From: Rhyacophila brunnea
Taxonomy: Eukaryota > Arthropoda > Insecta > Trichoptera > Rhyacophilidae
DNA length: 64,000 bases
Assembly (NCBI GenBank): GCA_022495005.1
Contig: JAGYXB010000610.1
Location: forward strand, 1 to 64,000
Direction of reading: 5' to 3'
The translations under genes and the position numbers were made by a program. Numbering within the stretch: position 1 is the first letter of the stretch; each line of letters begins with the position of its first letter. The notes beneath the pieces were generated by a model. The model did not search any database. It saw only the letters and a list, made by a program, of their open reading frames with translations, and was not told the DNA's origin. Positions 23,304 to 34,269 of this stretch are shown one piece after another.

Positions 23304-24593
23304 CGAGGGTGGGTCAATAAGTCCTTAGAAAAGCCGACAAGTGGCGCGACTAGTACTGTACACGGTTTGTTTTCATGCAGCGGCACTACCGATTCAGTAT
23401 GCTGCGAAGTTTCAATCAGATTGGTCGGGTTGTTGTTTTTTATTTTCGTACATTTAAAAAAAAAATTTGCTTGTTTACAAAAATGGAGAAAATTGAGTTT
23501 AGAGCTGTTATTAAACATTTTAATATAAAAGGGTTAACAGCAAAGGAAATAAAAAATGAGTTGGATTTAGTTCACGGCATATCTGCTCCTTCACTTGCAA
23601 CTATTTATAACTAGTTAAATGAATTTAAACGTGGTCGTACATCAACAAAGGATGAACCACGCTCAGGACGTCCTGTAGAGGTGACTACACCAGAAATGAT
23701 CAATAAAATCCACGATATGGTGTTAAGTGACCGAAGATTAAAGTTGAGTGAGATAATTGAGGTTACAGGGATCTCAAAAGGTAGCGTCATTTCTATTTTA
23801 CATGACAAATTGGGGATGAAAAAATTTCTGCAAGATGGGTGCCGCGTTTGCTCACAGTCGACAATAAACGCAATAGGGTGGTGGCCTCTAAAGCCCTGTT
23901 GTCGCTCATGCAACGCAATCCGGATGAATTTTTTCGTCGCTTTGTGACTGTAGATGAAACATGGATACACCACTATACTCCCGAGACGAAAGAACAGTCA
24001 AAGCAGTGGATTGCGAAGGCAAACCATGTCCAAAGAAGGCGAAAACCGTAAAATCAGCTGGTAAGGTTATGGCTACTGTATTTTGGGATGCACGTGAAAT
24101 TATTTTCGTTGACTATTTGGAAAAAGGAAAAACAATAACAGGGGATTATTATGCATCTTTATTGGACCAGCTAAAAAACAAAATTGAAGAAAAACGGCCT
24201 CATTTAAACAGGAAAAAAATCCTCTTTCATCAGGACAATGCCCGTGTTCACACATGTTTACGATCAATGGCTAAAATTGAAGAATTGAAGTTCGAATTGG
24301 TCGACCACCCACCGTATTCGCCAGATTTAGCCCCCAGTGACTTTTTCCTTTTCCCAAACTTAAAAAAATGGCTAAGTGGACAACGTTTTTTTTCAAATGA
24401 AGAAGTCATCGATCGGACAAATGCTTATTTTGAGGACCTTCCGAAAACTTATTTTTCTGACGGTTTAAAAAAAATTGAGAAACGTCTAACCAAGTGTATT
24501 GAGCTCCAAGGAGATTATGTTGAGAAATAAAAAAAAATACAAAAATAAAAACTGTTTTAATGCTTTTTCTAAGGAATTATTGACCCACCCTCG
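23304..24593 (+). mobile_element. Full-length mariner transposon (inactive)
   Basis: The TIRs are CGAGGGTGGGTCAATAAGTC on the left and CGAGGGTGGGTCAATAATTC, reverse-complemented, on the right, continuing to about 28 bp with one or two mismatches. A TA dinucleotide flanks each side (23302-23303, 24594-24595), the Tc1/mariner target. The 1290-bp length is the normal size of a complete mariner. The single gene inside is on the plus strand and disrupted. TIR similarity and intact ends suggest a fairly recent loss of activity; the element could still be moved by a related transposase. Confidence 0.95.
23483..24530 (+). pseudogene. Mariner transposase pseudogene
   Basis: The gene starts at ATG 23483 (MEKIEFRAVIKHF) and ends at TAA 24528-24530, about 345 codons, the usual length. 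An N-terminal helix-turn-helix region is followed by PRSGRP and the catalytic block. VTVDETWIHHY gives the first aspartate, FHQDNARVHT the second and YSPDLAPSDFF the third, with 34 residues between the last two (D,D34D). Three lesions are visible: an in-frame TAG at 23612-23614, where a tryptophan codon is expected; loss of one A in the A-run near 23819-23825; and loss of one base near 24020. All catalytic aspartates survive. Antisense ORFs over this region are shadows. Confidence 0.95.
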
Positions 24594-24732
24594 TAAATGC
24601 TATTTAAAAAACAATTAACTTAGTGAATCGGAGACACTTGCAAGAGGCACACTTCGAGGTTTACTCAAAAATGACTTCTTGGATGACTAATAATTGCGAT
24701 CACTCTTGCGTGACGTACGATGGAATATAGTC

Positions 24733-25976
24733 CAGGGTTAGCGAACCTTGATACGTGCGCGTGATTATTTTTCGACTGTCTGACGAGCCGAGCAGTTTTT
24801 CATGGTGAAAAAAATAAAATATAGTTTTTAAGAATTCTACTAAAAGGTTTAAACATTGGACATAGTTATGCAGAAAGTAGCCAGTCCGTCCTTCTCGCAC
24901 CTGATCTATATCATATCTCATTCTTTATTTTTTGTGGACTGGCTACTTTCTGCATAACTAAATCCAATTTTTAAATCTTTTAATGGAATTCTTAAGAACT
25001 TTTTTTAATGACTACGTTCAATTATAATTGAGTTGGTAGATTTCACCTTGTTTCTAGCCGAAGGAATATCTTTTATTATTTGAATATTTTTTTCCTTGTT
25101 TACAAAATTTTTAAAGAAATCGTGGAAGCATTAGCCACGCTTCTTTCATAATATATTCCCCACTATTTAACGGTTTTCCATTCGTATCGATTATGTTTGA
25201 GGCAAAATATCAAACTGTTATAATATTTGAATGACTGCCGATACATTTCATTAGGTTTTTTGGTTGAATATTATAAAATTGTACTATCAATAAATTCTGT
25301 TTGCTCGTCCTTTATTTTCTTAAGGAGACTTATTGTTTGTCTCATAATATGTTTTACTGATGAGGTTCTGCATTCAACTGTCCCAGAAAACAAAATACAC
25401 ACTGCTTTATCGCCTTCGTTAATCGCCAAGCTCTAAGCTCCACCAATTTTGTTTCTTAATCAGTATAACCATTTTTGTGTTCAGAAATGTAATTGTTTGT
25501 TACTGTATTACTTAGTTTGGTTCGTTACATACAAATGGACACTAGAATTACTCCGATCAGATGAGGCATTCTCTTACTACAGTGGTCTCAAGCATTCTAA
25601 ATCGATCAATATCTGAGGTTTACCGTGCGACTTCCCCCGCCGCCTGATGAGGTCAGTGCGATAATGTTATGTATAATGCATAAAGCCTAATAATTGAGCT
25701 ATCCAATTATATATCTGCATGAAACGTAATGCTTATTCTTGAAGCTGAAGCAAATATGCTTGCAATTTTTTATACAATGCGTTCTGTTATTTGCATGAAT
25801 TTCGCCGTTTTGGTTTGCGTATCCATTGGTAAATGATATTAAAAACTGAATAAAATAACCATGGCTATGTCGTCATTATTTTTTAATACTATAATAAGTA
25901 TATACTTACCTACTAACATTTTTCTACTATTTATACTACCACTAGTGGCACGCGTGTTATAGGTTTGCCATCACTG
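24733..25976 (-). mobile_element. hAT element deletion derivative, family E copy 1
   Basis: The left end CAGGGTTAGCGAACCTTGAT and the right end, reverse-complemented, CAGTGATGGCAAACCTATAA are typical hAT termini. Flanks ATATAGTC (24725-24732) and GTATAGTC (25978-25985) match at seven of eight positions with one extra base at the right. Much of the interior matches 48511-49294. On the minus strand near 25190-25100 a decayed reading resembles NGKPL then EYIMKEAWLMLPR, as in N-terminal parts of hAT transposases of the GTF2IRD2/ZBED-like group. A local inverted duplication lies at 24826-25003. Confidence 0.8.
24826..25003. repeat. Local palindrome inside the hAT copy
   Basis: The inner arms TAGTTATGCAGAAAGTAGCC (24863 onward) and their inverted copy ending at 24960 are identical over 25 bp. 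The match continues outward with mismatches: GAATTCTACTAAAAGG on the left against GAATTCCATTAAAAGA read from the right. Arms total about 63 bp around a 48-bp loop. The left outer arm is also present in the family E copy at 48600-48650, so the right arm appears to be an inverted duplicate of host sequence rather than a separate MITE. Confidence 0.7.
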
Positions 25977-25985
25977 AGTATAGTC

Positions 25986-27020
25986 GTATTACAGAGTTGA
26001 GTCTACCAGTAGCAAAGAATTAGTACTAGACTAGTATTATTTTAATAAATAATTTATTAACAGTAGTATACAAATATTCAAATTGATCATTCGTATTTAA
26101 TTTGGGCACGGCGTAAACAATTAAAATTATTGAATACATTGTTGACTTATCTTTTCTATGATATTATTAAATTGTAATTTGTATGAAAAACAAGTGAAGT
26201 AAAACGTGAAGTTATATCCACAACTATTCGTTGTAGCAATGTTTCCGAAACTGTGGTTCCCGTACGTTTAAGGGAAAATAATTGAAATGGTTAAGTATGG
26301 CTGTCATCGGATTCCCAGATCTCAATTATAATATTATTTATTAAATAATATTCATTTTTCACGTACAATCAGTCATGGTTTTCGTAATGTTGTTATGACT
26401 TTTGAGATTTGAGGATCTACAATTTCATAACATTACGAATTAATGTTACTTATTCATCATAATTTCAAAATATTAATAATTCATATACCTAGTGTAAATA
26501 TGTATAAATAACAGGTCAGAATCGATTGGACATTTCGCTCAATTATAAGTTTCCGTGAAAAACACATCGCACCGAATTGCCGTTATACCCATTTATTATA
26601 TTGCATTGATTGTAACCTTTGTAGTTATTTGAATCAGTAAATAAATTCTCGCCTCGTCCACTATCACGAGCAAGTACTATCGTCTTTCATCTGCAATACC
26701 TATCCTCCGCCGACCCAAATAATAGAGGTGAGTGTCAGAATTATGAACTGTCGATAAACAGAATGCCACGTTTGTAAATCTTATATACATACAGGTTTTA
26801 AATAATAATAATAAAGACATATTCATAATTATATTTAAAGTTTTCGTCGAAATATTCAAGATATAAAAAGCGAAATCGAATGTTTTTTTTTAATAATTTC
26901 ATTATCGTAATGAGATTGAAACATTTATATACCGATTTGGTTTTCCGATTTACTTTCAAATTATATCGCTAATACATAAGTTAGTTGATATGTAGGGACT
27001 ATTAAGTGACTTAAAACTAG
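25986..27020. other. No recognisable feature
   Basis: AT-rich sequence with TAATA-type runs. Nothing coding or repeated within the window was noticed. Confidence 0.35.
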
Positions 27021-27462
27021 AATAATTACAAGATAAAAAGAACTTTTTATATACAACGTTCTTAAATTTTCTGTTGAATCATATTATAAACTTGACTTGA
27101 CTAGCTTAAACGATCAAAAAAAATGTACTTGATAGAAATAACACTGAAATGTCATTTTGACATGTCATATTGATTTCCATAGTAACGCACGTATATATTA
27201 ATAATTTAGTTGCTAGGACCCCAGACCCCTAGCAACCAATAATGGTGTCGAAATAACTTTTCATACAAAACAGAATTAACTAAATTGAATTCAATTCTAC
27301 TTAAAGATGGCTAAAAGTATTAAAAGAATGCATTGGCATCGTGTTCTGATATATTTTAAAAGTTTCAAATGTCTAGCTAGTCGGGAAGTTAGTTAAAAAT
27401 CGATTGCAAGATTTGTACCGGACAAATAAGAATACGAGCTAAGAAAAACGATGTAAAATTAC
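27021..27462 (+). repeat. Dispersed repeat family F, copy 1
   Basis: It is shared in the same orientation with 46936-47359 over about 430 bp and with 29199-29471 in part. Blocks include AAAAAGAACTTTTTATATAC, AACTTGACTTGACTAGCTTA, TTGATTTCCATAGTAACGCA, TTTAGTTGCTAGGAC and TACAAAACAGAATTAACT. A GGGGT-type inner segment can form a small hairpin (GTTGCTAGG... CCTAGCAAC). No TIR, tRNA promoter or ORF is evident, so the element class is unknown. Confidence 0.75.
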
Positions 27463-27486
27463 CTCGCGAGAAGCATGTCTAATAGA

Positions 27487-27796
27487 CCAGTGGGTCTATT
27501 CTATGCTTATCGACCGCTAAAGTGATAAAGTGAAAAATATTATCAAACTTAGGGTAGGTTTGTATCAAAATATTAGCACTTATTGTAACAATTACACGAA
27601 GCCGGTTTTTATTGTTGCAATAAGTGCTATATTTTAACAGCACCTATCTTGCTGCTGTTAAAATATCGCACTTATTGCAACAATAAAAACCGGCTTCGTG
27701 TAATTGTTACAATAAGTGCTAATATTTTGATACAAACCTACCCTAAGTTTGATACTATTTATCAATTTAGTGTTCGATAAGTATAGAATAGACCCA
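27487..27796. mobile_element. Long-hairpin element, family G copy 1
   Basis: CCAGTGGGTCTATTCTATGC at the left is mirrored by GTATAGAATAGACCCA at the right. The inverted match runs inward through AACTTAGGGTAGGTTTGTAT, AGCACTTATTGTAACAATTA and ATTTTAACAGCA to a short centre (CCTATCTTG), so almost the whole 310 bp folds into one stem of about 145 bp. A second copy at 53850-54161 interrupts a transposase pseudogene. Another element begins at 27797, so the extreme right end is lost. It may also serve as a source of double-stranded RNA if transcribed. Confidence 0.85.
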
Positions 27797-28187
27797 CAGG
27801 GGTGGTCAACCTTTTTATAACTACCGCCCACTTTTGTATCTCTGTTAGTAGTAAAATTTTCTAACCGCCCACCGGTTCCACAGTAATTGTAATTTATAAA
27901 TAAGGGAAGTAACTTTAGTTTGTGAAATTTATAAAGCAGAGCTACAGCAAGTTAAAGCATATAATAATAATTACTTACTAAATACTTTATATCACACTTT
28001 CGCTAAGTTTGGCAGTAGTTAAATCTATATTTTTATCTATACTTTACATACATATAAGCATGAAGTCTGGTGAAATTGCATTTAATTTTATGAAAACATA
28101 ATGAAAACGTTTTTAAAACCCCTACCGCCCATTATGGAAGCTGGAACGCCCACTAGTGGGCGATAGGGACTAGGTTGACTACCCCTG
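27797..28187. mobile_element. Non-autonomous hAT element inserted at the edge of the hairpin element
   Basis: The ends are CAGGGGTGGTCAACCTTTTT and, reverse-complemented, CAGGGGTAGTCAACCTAGTC, typical of hAT. Subterminal CCGCCCACT and GCCCACTAGTGGGCG blocks are repeated. AATAGACC occurs on both sides (27787-27794 and 28189-28196), but one or two bases away from the ends, so the target duplication is only probable. If real, the insertion went into the terminal part of the family G hairpin, whose remaining bases would follow at 28197. A piece of the same family lies at 43580-43619. Confidence 0.75.
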
Positions 28188-28196
28188 CAATAGACC

Positions 28197-29198
28197 GTCT
28201 GATTGATCAGAAAACCTACATCTAGAAAATCAACATGACATATATATAGGTACTTGCACTAGAAAACAAAACATTGCAATGAATATTAATTGTCCCAGCA
28301 CGAAAATAATAGAAAATTACAATTTAGTAGATGAAAAAAGATTTTAAAAATTATAATATATTATCGTGTATTTTTACAGTATCCGTTTGCGTCACCGGAT
28401 CATTTCTGAACTGGCATATTGGTTTACCTCTAATTCTAATAGATGCAGTTACATTCATCAGACGATAATATTATCATTGTGAATATCTGATCGAGGACAA
28501 CAAGCTATCTCGTCACGATGTAGTCTTTTCTTTGTCGTGGTAGGTACTTAATAAGTTGAATATTTTATTAATCACTAAATTCATTATTGGTAGTATTATT
28601 TATGAATCATTGTAGTATAAGTATACAATAGACGAGACAAAATATATTGTAATGAGTCTGACGAACCATGTAATTTGTATTCATTGCATCGTGCAACAAT
28701 AAAATTATTCTTGTTTGTACTATGGGTACAAGACATTATTATTGACCTAAAATTAGTATAAACATAAACTATAAACATTATATTTTTAACATTAACTATA
28801 CTTTCTGCCCATTCGTGCAGAAGCGATGTACAGTAGTAATACTTTGGACGCTGAAGACGCACCTGGCGCGTAATGACCAGGCGGCCGATCGATGTAATTA
28901 ACGTGCATTTTAAAGGTGGTAATTAAAAAATCATTATCTAGTCAGCAGCGAATAACATAAAAATACTTAAGGCCATACTTCAGCTGAGGCACGGTCTAAA
29001 ACGATCGTGACTACGCGACGCGCAGATTGTGCAAACGACGCGTGACGAACAAAACATAATTTGTCATAAAAAATCAACATGCGTCCATTTAATGTAATGT
29101 TTATTGTTATATTACTAATAATAATAGTATATTCATTGACATGTTTTATGATGATATGAAGTAAATAAACAAACAAACAAACAAACAAATATAGAATA
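28197..29198. other. No gene; AAAC microsatellite at the right edge
   Basis: The sequence is unremarkable until an (AAAC) tract at about 29165-29188. The minus-strand ORFs 28596-28862 and 28967-29188 show no family motif; the second begins inside the microsatellite. Confidence 0.4.
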
Positions 29199-29471
29199 CT
29201 GAAATGTCATTTTGACATTTCATTTTGATTTCCATAGTAACGCACGTACATATTAATAATTTAGTTGCTAGGACAACCGCCTAAGCAACCAATAATAGTC
29301 TTACTTTTTACAGATTTTTGTGAAATAACTTTCCATACAAAACAGAATTAACTGAAAATTAATTCAATTCTGCTTAAAGATGGCTAAAAGTATTAAAAGA
29401 ATGCATTGTACCGGACAAACAACCACCGGACAAATAAGAATACGAGCTAATAAAAACGTTGTAAAATAACC
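29199..29471 (+). repeat. Dispersed repeat family F, copy 3 (partial)
   Basis: It starts in the middle of the family, at CTGAAATGTCATTTTGACAT, and runs to AACGTTGTAAAATAACCTG. It lacks the about 120-bp segment near the 3' end that holds TCGTGTTCTGATATAT in copies 27021 and 46936. It is probably an internally deleted or truncated copy. Confidence 0.65.
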
Positions 29472-29480
29472 TGTCCCGTG

Positions 29481-29637
29481 CAGTGGCGAAGGGTGGTGGG
29501 TTGTCAATCAAACGTATTTGTTTTTATTGAACTAAGACTATACAATGTGTAGATTGTGTTTGTTAGTATTTTACATATAACTAAACCCTATTAATTCATG
29601 TCGGATCTTAACAGGCTACCCTCACCCCCAGTCACTG
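29481..29637. mobile_element. Short hAT-type element, CAGTGGCGA family
   Basis: The left end CAGTGGCGAAGGGTGG and the right end CCACCCC-like CTCACCCCCAGTCACTG are approximate TIRs. Flanking 8-mers GTCCCGTG and GTTCCGCG differ by two transitions. The interior (TTTTTATTGAACTAAGACTA, CATGTCGGATCTTAACAGGC) matches parts of the intact element at 51050-51610, so this is an internally deleted relative. Confidence 0.65.
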
Positions 29638-32421
29638 GTTCCGCGCTTCATCACATGTACGCTGTTTTAAAACGCTCATGTGATGACGACGGGGAATCCC
29701 TGCTAAAGGGTACCCACTTTATACCCATTTATAAAAAAATATAAACAAGTCACAAGATCATCGAAAGTGACCCGTGTAAATCCGCCTAAGTAACCCTCGT
29801 TAAACTTTAGAAAATAAAACAAAACCCGATATATATTTTAAGCTTTTCCACTAACGAACTGATTTTTAAAACAGTCTGAAAAAAATATTTGATACAAACT
29901 TATAAAATGAAATGTTTTAAACTTTATGGTAAATTTATAACAAAGTTATTTTGGATAACAAATCGTTACGAATGGGGATAAAAATTCTTTTGTTGAATAG
30001 AAAGAAAATTAATCCCGTCTGTAAAGTTTTCAGTCATTGTCATCACAGGATCGAAACGTTTTCACTTAATATTCATCGTAGGCAGTAACTACGTTCTAGA
30101 AAATCTAGAAACTTCTCAATTTAACGGTGTTAAAAGTTTAAGATTCATAAAGCAATCGGTATAAGGCGTTGTTTAGCGACAGGATTATGGTTGAAAATAA
30201 AAACAAAAGAGGTTTATAATTTTAGACTGTATATTATAATATTAATAAATTATTCAGCCGGGTACGCTTGGTGATATTGTGTTAATAATCCCTCCCCATT
30301 CTTTTCCATTAATACACTTCTTGAACTAACTGTAAGTAAGTAAGTAAGTAGGTATGTACATACCTACCCGATTGTTCTTTTTGAAATCATTTCGAAAATT
30401 AAAAAGTATTTTGTCAACAATATTATGGAACGTGGTTCAATGACAAAATTGAGAAGCAAAATGTAGAATAAGGTTTAATTGAGAAAGCCCACGGTTTGAA
30501 ATTCGCGAGGGGTTTATAAGCCCTTGACCAAAGTACTTGTAGTCGTTATCTCGAAAGGTAGATCGACGACATTTTTTTTTAAATTTTAATTACGAAAACC
30601 CCCGCGAAAATTATAGATCGATAGGACCAATACCAAAAAGATGTAAGTGGCATGGCCCACGTCGCCCCATATATGAAGCCTCTAACAGTGTTAAATTAAC
30701 GCAGAAACGGTAGTTTTAGAGAAGACGTATGGAATTTGAACGAGAAGACCCAGATGTATATTAGTAGGGTCGCTTATGAGGATACTTTAATTTTTGATGT
30801 GCTGCGTCTATTAGTAATTCAGTAGTTCATGATATAGAAAAAGTCGAGATTTTTTTTTTAAATAAGTACCTACGTCAATGACGACTAAAACTAATCGGAA
30901 TGATTCATTAATTCTTTTTATAAAATAGAATTCTACCAAGTTAATGCTAACGTAATTAATACACATGACATTTTCCTAAATTCATAGAATTTTATCACAT
31001 GATTGAATAAAAAATACTGTTGATATTTTCAAATGTGAAAAATTTGTGTTAATTTTATAAAATGTATTAAACACGTCTTTCACTTAAAATATTTTGGTAT
31101 TAATATCTACTTTACAAAGTTTAATATATGTAGAACATGGAACCGCCATAACAACATGTATTAAAATACAATAATAGTTATGTTGTTAGGATTTTTTATG
31201 CTTTGACAATTTTTAAACTGATATACTTTATAATGAAGCGGCCGTATCGTCTGCTTAATGGAAAACCGCAATTGCTCTCAAAAGTTGTAATATTTGTATT
31301 CGTTCCGCCCTTTATATTATGCCGCCTCTATGCAACGCATGACTCACCTACCTCCACGAGACGTCACTGCCCCTCAAATACGCAATATTTGTTTACTACG
31401 TGTGTTCAAAGTTATAATTAATAATATGAACATAGGTATTACATCTAAAAGTCTCGTATCATGAACAACTAATTGCTTGTAGAGTGAAGTTCACCTCAAT
31501 GGATCAATAACATTGCGCGTTAACTCAAGGATAAAGAATGCATTTAATAAGTATCTTATTGTACAGTGTTCATAAATGCATACGTAATGAATGAGTTAAC
31601 TTGGCGTGTTCATAATGCCATTGCCATTAGAAAGTAAACTCCTACGTATTCTGTTGAAATATATATATTATGTGGTTATTGATGTATTTGTATTATTAAC
31701 TGCAAAATTGGTACTTTGGGGATACGGTTAAACAGTTTAGTTCGGTACCACTGTAACAATGATATTAATCGATGACTATTTTTTATAACATTTAGTACCT
31801 ATTCACGATTTAAACTCTTCTGATAGAAAATAAAAGTTAGCATACGACAAATATATCAACCTCAGCACTTTATAATGCAAGGGAAGATTTCCGGTATGCT
31901 CAAGAATATCTGGAGATTAAACTCAGAACTTCAGCAGTACTTGCGGAACTCTTATTACTATGTTTATTTGGGATGGTTGGTTCATCATCTAAATAACTAG
32001 TATTATGATGATTTTTATTTATTTATAACTTAGAAACACTTTGGGCCCACGTTGCTCGCCAGTTATAGTAGGTTTTAGTTATATAATAGAAACACTTCCG
32101 ATTTTATAATTTATTCCGAGTTCACAGAGATTAATCAACAATAACAGAAAATAGATACTTCAAACGGTACACGAAAATAGACTAACAAGATAAGATGACT
32201 CGCTCGACCAAATAACCAGATGGACTTGCGAAAGGATTAGTTAAGTTCAGGTAGGTTGGTAGGTATCACATTTGAAAACTAGATACCACACTTTTCACTA
32301 GAAACGAAACTCGATAGTGTAAGGTGCTTAGTCTCAAAATAGAGGACCTGTATGATCAAAATGGTCAGAGCTAATCAGACTAAACTGACTGGCTGTGAGA
32401 GATATCAATTTCGGAGTCAAC
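29638..32421. other. No gene; GTAA microsatellite
   Basis: A (GTAA) tract occurs at about 30332-30350, followed by a GTATGTACATAC palindrome. Short inverted matches near 31508 and 31595 (GTTAACTC and GAGTTAAC) are too brief to call. Nothing coding was recognised. Confidence 0.4.
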
Positions 32422-32595
32422 ATAGACTTAAGTCCTAATCCGTCTACATAGTGCTTGCGACGTCCAGTCAATGGGCAGCGCCATCTATGGGTCTCTTTTC
32501 GAAGTTACACCGCTGTATATAGAGTTAAATCCTAATCTGTCTGCATAGCGCTTGCGATGTCTAGTCAATGGGCCGCGTCATCTATGGGTGCTATA
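32422..32595 (+). repeat. Tandem duplication of about 97 bp (1.8 copies)
   Basis: TCCTAATCCGTCTACATAGT with the following CAGTCAATGGGCAGCGCCAT recurs about 97 bp later as TCCTAATCTGTCTGCATAGC and AGTCAATGGGCCGCGTCATC. The copies differ mostly by transitions. The second copy is cut short after CATCTATGGGTGCTATA. The function is unknown. Confidence 0.75.
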
Positions 32596-33899
32596 CTAGG
32601 TATTTAAAAATATAATACTTGGCACTTAGGTAGGTACGTAATAATATACAATAACCATTGTGTTAAATATGCAAAAAAAATCTGAAAAAACATTCGAGCG
32701 AAAATGTATACCTATATATCATAAATTTACAGTGTGACACAATTAAACTATTCAATATGTACGCGTTGACATTATTAAAAATAATAAACACAGTTTTCAT
32801 TATATTTTGACATCATAGGCTTTCGGTGTGGCCAATGATAGAAAGCCCAGAATATTATTACATTTAAAACAATTAAATTATTAATAATTCACAGTGAAAA
32901 CACGAGAAAGACAGATAAAAATAACAACCCTACATAATAACTCCGTTTTTTATTGAATTCAGGGATTTTTCCTAGGTTGGCCGCACTGGACAAACATGAC
33001 ATCTAATACGAATACTGTAATCGACTGTGTGAACCTACCAACATTTGATTCGAATAAATATTTAGTTAGTATTCATGGAAATATTTAATATATTTCAAAA
33101 AAAATATATTATTTTATTTATTAAATATTTTCCATACAAGAAGTGATCTCGGAATTCTGTTTTTTTGTTATCATTATAACATGCATATTAATATGTATGT
33201 TTGTAGTGCGTATTTTTTTATTTAATATAATATAGAAAAAAAATATGTGATGGTCCCAATAGCATAATAAATCAAATTAAATTAGATCAAACATTATGTA
33301 CAGCTGTAATGAATATCTATAATTGGAGAGTTATTGAAAATCGTTAAAGATAAGTAGAGAGAGAGAAAAAACAGAAGTACATAAAAAAGTATATACATAG
33401 ATAAGACAGGCAATACAAGAAAAGAAAAATACAATTTTAAAAAATAAATACAATAAAAATAAGCGGTCGTCCAGATACAAATTAGTCGTGGATTTTAGAG
33501 AAACTTAATTTGAAAGAGTCAAGAGAACAAAACAGGTCCACTCGATCACTGTGAAGATTCAAGGTTCGGCAGAGTCGTGCTACTGGACAATTGTAACCTG
33601 AATTGGTTATATCATATCATAATAGTAATATTGTTTGTAATATTTCGACAGTACGTATCTTCCTATAACTTTACTGTCCGAAAATTTACCTACTGTTATT
33701 ATGTCCAACTTCAAGTGGGCTGTGATAAGCTGGCAGTGACCTACCACACTCTCATATTGTCATTTTACAACTTGAACAAACGTATTATATTTGGCTGATG
33801 TCACTAAGCCGTTATAAGTTAAACAATACCACATGTCTTTTACGATAACATAGAAATACTCAATTTCTGGGAAGGTTTGTGTCTTCTTTTGGACACTTA
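32596..33899. other. No recognisable feature
   Basis: AT-rich sequence. The plus-strand ORF at 33577-33798 has no recognisable motif. Confidence 0.35.
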
Positions 33900-33902
33900 T
33901 TA

Positions 33903-34266
33903 GCCGGCTCTCACATAAAAACTCGTCTCGCCTGCAACGTGTCGAATACGTCGATGTGACGTGTCGTTATTCACAAAACACACGTTGCCAAATGGAGCTC
34001 CGCAAATTAGTCGAATGCGACTGTTGGTTTGAAAAAAACATATGCTGTTGCAATCGACAAGTTGCATGCTTTTCGGGCTTACAAACACCTACGAATTGGT
34101 CATTCCTATACCGGCTCGCCGATCACCGCATCCAAAAAGCTATACGTTTCGAACCTTGCGTGCGTAGATGTGCGCGGTCTTCATATGCGACAACGGATCG
34201 ACGTTTTTGGAAGGTTTGATTTATGGCTGTGCGGCAGACGGGGCGAGTTTAAATGTGAGAGCCGGC
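33903..34266. mobile_element. Harbinger-like MITE with TTA target
   Basis: GCCGGCTCTCACATAAAAAC at the left and GCCGGCTCTCACATTTAAAC, reverse-complemented, at the right are TIRs continuing into CTCGTCTCGCC and CTCGCCCC. TTA flanks both ends (33900-33902 and 34267-34269), matching PIF/Harbinger 3-bp targets. The interior is GC-richer than its surroundings. The overlapping plus-strand ORFs inside are not a known transposase. The element sits in what would be the furin-like gene's intron, 1.4 kb from the exon. Confidence 0.78.
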
Positions 34267-34269
34267 TTA

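Noticed and set aside
23611..23973. 120-codon minus-strand ORF
   Set aside because: It is antisense to the mariner transposase pseudogene.
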